DNA from: Thermaurantimonas sp046295455
Lineage (GTDB): Bacteria > Bacteroidota > Bacteroidia > Flavobacteriales > Schleiferiaceae
DNA: 64,000 nucleotides
Reading direction: 5' to 3'
Assembly: GCA_046295455.1 (NCBI GenBank)
Contig: JBKBNI010000006.1
Location: forward strand, 104,425 to 168,424
Positions within the stretch are counted from its first letter, which is position 1. Every line of letters starts with the position of its first letter. The position numbers and the translations under genes were made by a program. Of the stretch, positions 61,864 to 64,000 are shown piece by piece. Under the pieces are notes generated by a model that ran no database searches, was not told the origin of the DNA, and saw only the letters and a program-made list of their open reading frames with translations.

Positions 61864-62868
61864 TTAATTTAAGGTGCAATAATCTCCAATACTTACCTCC
61901 TTGAACCGGCCATCGAACTGTACGTGATTTCCGATCATGGAGTTGGTAAGCGTTACGTTTTTTATAACGGTATTTTGGCCTAAAATGGTCTGGGACAGGA
62001 TGGAATTTTCAATCTGGGTACCTTCTCCCACAGACACGTATGGGCCGATTTTAGAGTTTGATATTTTGGCTCCCGCTCCTATATAACAGGGGGCGAGTAT
62101 TTCACTTTCGGTGATTTCTGCTGTGGGATGGACGAGTTGTTCTTCATTTTTTACAAATTCCAGGACTTTCATATTGGTTTCCAATACCACATTCTTGTTG
62201 CCGCAGTCCATCCATTCTTCTACAGTTCCGGTTTTAAATTTTGAACCTTTGTTTTTCATGTTTTCCATGGCATTGGTCAGCTGATATTCGCCCTTGTCCT
62301 TAATGTCGTTGTCGATCAGATATTGAAGTTCGTCGCGGAGGTACTCGCCGTCTTTAAAAAAGTAGATGCCAATGATGGCTTCATCGGAAACAAAATATTC
62401 AGGTTTTTCCACAAATTCGGTGATGAATCCTTCGGCGTCTTTTTTGACCACGCCAAACTGGCGGGGATTGTCCACACGCTTGGTCCAAATTACTCCGTCG
62501 AGGCTGCTGTCGAGCTCAAAGTCAGCCCTGAAGAGTGTATCGGCGAAGGCTATGACCACAGGCCCTGAGAGCGAAGGCCCTGCGCAAAGAATGGCATGAG
62601 CCGTGCCAAGAGGTTGATCCTGATAGTAGATGCTTCCCTTGGCTCCGAGACGCTCGGCTATATCTAGCAGCATTTTTTCTACTTCCTTGCCAAAGTCGCC
62701 TATGATGTAGGCGATCTCTTCTACTTTTTGTCCGCAAATTTTTACAATATCTTCCATCAGACGTTGGACCACAGGTTTACCTGCAATTGGTATCAGTGGT
62801 TTGGGAGTCGTTAGGGTGTGAGGGCGCAGACGTGTGCCTCTGCCGGCCATTGGTACGATGATTTTCAT
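61864..62868 (-). CDS. Sugar-phosphate nucleotidyltransferase with beta-helix tail
   Basis: Nucleotidyltransferase of 334 residues that makes an NDP-sugar. The N-terminal catalytic domain starts with PMAGRGTRLRPHTLTTPKPL, the nucleotide-binding and lysine-containing signature, and has FADTLF and FVEKPEYF. The C-terminal part (about 245-334) consists of hexapeptide turns forming a left-handed beta-helix (APCYIGAGAKISNSKIG). It resembles GlmU/RmlA-like glucose-1-phosphate nucleotidyltransferases; the sugar is not known. First gene of the four-gene leftward operon. Confidence 0.88.
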   Translation of the reverse strand: MKIIVPMAGRGTRLRPHTLTTPKPLIPIAGKPVVQRLMEDIVKICGQKVEEIAYIIGDFGKEVEKMLLDIAERLGAKGSIYYQDQPLGTAHAILCAGPSLSGPVVIAFADTLFRADFELDSSLDGVIWTKRVDNPRQFGVVKKDAEGFITEFVEKPEYFVSDEAIIGIYFFKDGEYLRDELQYLIDNDIKDKGEYQLTNAMENMKNKGSKFKTGTVEEWMDCGNKNVVLETNMKVLEFVKNEEQLVHPTAEITESEILAPCYIGAGAKISNSKIGPYVSVGEGTQIENSILSQTILGQNTVIKNVTLTNSMIGNHVQFDGRFKEVSIGDYCTLN

Positions 62869-63010
62869 GGATGTCGACGTTTCTTAAAATGAGTAATCAT
62901 GGGCGAAATTACATGCTACAGATGCATTATACCAGTTTAAACCCAATAAATCCTTACTTTTTCAGAAGATATTTCGATTCGGACCAATACTGCTCAGTTA
63001 CTTTGTAGTC

Positions 63011-64000
63011 ATGTATGCGGTAATTGATATAGAAAGTACCGGCGGAAAGCGCGGACAAGAAAAGATTATAGAAATTGCCATTTTTCGGTTTGATGGCAAA
63101 AATGTGACAGATCAGCTGATCAGCCTGGTCAATGTATGTGGCGGCATTCATCCCTATGTACAAAAACTCACCGGCATCACACCTGCGATGCTGCGAAGGG
63201 CACCAAAATTTTACGAATTGGCAAAACGCATTATTCAGATCACGGATAATGCCGTAATTGTAGGTCATAATGTAGCATTTGACTATCGCATGCTCGAGCA
63301 GGAATTTGCGTCTCTGGGATATGAATTCAGTCGCAAGACTTTGGACACTATCCCAATGACCCGTAAGTTGATCCCCGGCCTGAAATCCTACGGCCTGGAA
63401 AACATTTCAAGGGAGCTCAATATTTACAATCCTCAGCGCCACCGTGCAGCAGGTGATGCGCGTGTCACCCTCGAATTGTTTAAAATCCTGCTCGAAAAGG
63501 ATCAGGATAAAGAAATTCTCAGCCTGGCAAATCCGTTAATACGTCCGGTGAAGAATGAGCACGATGCCGGTAGATTGGCACGTCTGCTTGACTTGGTACA
63601 GCCTGCCACCGGAGTGTACTATCTGCGCAACTCCAAAGGTGAGATTTGTAAAACCGGTTCTGCTAAAAACCTTTATTCTGAGCTGCAACACATCTTTTTA
63701 CTCGACGACAAGCTGAAGGATCAGATAGCCGATGTTCAGACCATGCTCACCGGCAATGACCTGATTTCCTATATTAAGCTTCATGCTGAAGCCTCCAAAT
63801 TGCCCGATAGTGCTGATTCTGAACCATTGAAAATGCATCCCTGGCAGATTGTATGGACACAGCACGGAATCGTGTTGCAGAAATACTCGAAGCTACATCC
63901 GGATTCGGTTATCGCCTTTGAAAAACGAAAACAAGCATTGAATCTGCTCAAAAAACTTCAATTCAACACACACATCAGTACATTAAATGAAGCTCGTCTT
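63011..64000 (+). CDS. DnaQ-like DEDDh exonuclease with GIY-YIG-like domain (3' partial)
   Basis: The frame is open to the right window edge (330 codons seen). Exonuclease motifs are DIESTGG (Asp6, Glu8), HNVAFDYRML (Asp91) and HRAAGDAR (His144, Asp149), giving the DEDDh set of DNA polymerase III epsilon-type 3'-5' exonucleases. From about residue 198 a GIY-YIG-like segment follows: TGVYYLRNSKGEICKTGSAKN, in which the second motif tyrosine is replaced (CKTG). Such fusions occur in Bacteroidota and resemble UvrC/Cho-type endonucleases. It may serve repair or proofreading. The end is outside the window. Confidence 0.9.
   Translation, partial: MYAVIDIESTGGKRGQEKIIEIAIFRFDGKNVTDQLISLVNVCGGIHPYVQKLTGITPAMLRRAPKFYELAKRIIQITDNAVIVGHNVAFDYRMLEQEFASLGYEFSRKTLDTIPMTRKLIPGLKSYGLENISRELNIYNPQRHRAAGDARVTLELFKILLEKDQDKEILSLANPLIRPVKNEHDAGRLARLLDLVQPATGVYYLRNSKGEICKTGSAKNLYSELQHIFLLDDKLKDQIADVQTMLTGNDLISYIKLHAEASKLPDSADSEPLKMHPWQIVWTQHGIVLQKYSKLHPDSVIAFEKRKQALNLLKKLQFNTHISTLNEARL

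Overview
The window reads as chromosomal housekeeping DNA from an aerobic, probably aquatic member of the Bacteroidota. Evidence includes lineage-typical families (DUF1343/NamZ, DUF4197, DUF4292, DUF4293, an EnvC-like protein with a degenerate LytM domain, a Rho with a long polar insertion), a type IX secretion (T9SS) C-terminal sorting domain, menaquinone synthesis (MenB), TAnnTTTG-type -7 promoter boxes and few visible Shine-Dalgarno sequences. No phage, transposon, CRISPR array or rRNA was seen. Genus cannot be read from the window.

Layout: 1-6.05 kb holds signal peptidase I (5' cut), a NamZ-type hydrolase, a class IV aminotransferase, an M14 carboxypeptidase and an aldehyde dehydrogenase, all on +. 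6.1-10.2 kb is a minus-strand operon of DPP III-like peptidase, glycosyltransferase and hemB. 10.4-17.2 kb (+) carries aspS, a DUF4197 lipoprotein, plsC, cystathionine beta-synthase, fbp and menB. 17.2-25.2 kb has a TPR histidine kinase, a porin, hemW, an O-antigen ligase-like protein, an S41 protease, rnpA and two tRNAs. 25.3-27.7 kb is an ABC exporter pair. 28.2-28.9 kb is a proton-pump rhodopsin behind an AT-rich 0.5 kb leader. 29-35 kb holds an outer-membrane barrel, a lipoprotein, rho, DUF4293, TsaC/Sua5 and PepE. 35-41 kb holds a CcoI/FixI-type copper ATPase divergent from a Crp/Fnr regulator, an AlkB-like hydroxylase, a thioesterase and cmk. 41-45 kb holds a DivIC/FtsB-like protein, an orphan 2-oxoacid:ferredoxin oxidoreductase beta subunit, a dihaem peroxidase and azurin. 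45-52.5 kb holds aconitase, Dps, MutS and an RNA methylase. 52.8-57.6 kb is a 1525-residue T9SS cargo protein followed by a 56-residue PID-CTERM-like protein. 58-62.9 kb is an envelope operon (nucleotidyltransferase, TPR protein, DUF4292 lipoprotein, EnvC-like). A DnaQ-type exonuclease runs off the right edge.

Together the genes describe a respiring heterotroph with haem synthesis (hemB, hemW), menaquinone, oxygen-responsive copper handling, periplasmic electron carriers and light-driven proton pumping as a supplement. The most notable items are the rhodopsin, which has the DTE proton-pump residues plus a glycine at the position that opens the carotenoid-antenna window in xanthorhodopsin; the tRNA-Gly/terminator/tRNA-Leu/rnpA arrangement; the small PID-CTERM-like gene; and a perfect palindrome over the dps promoter.
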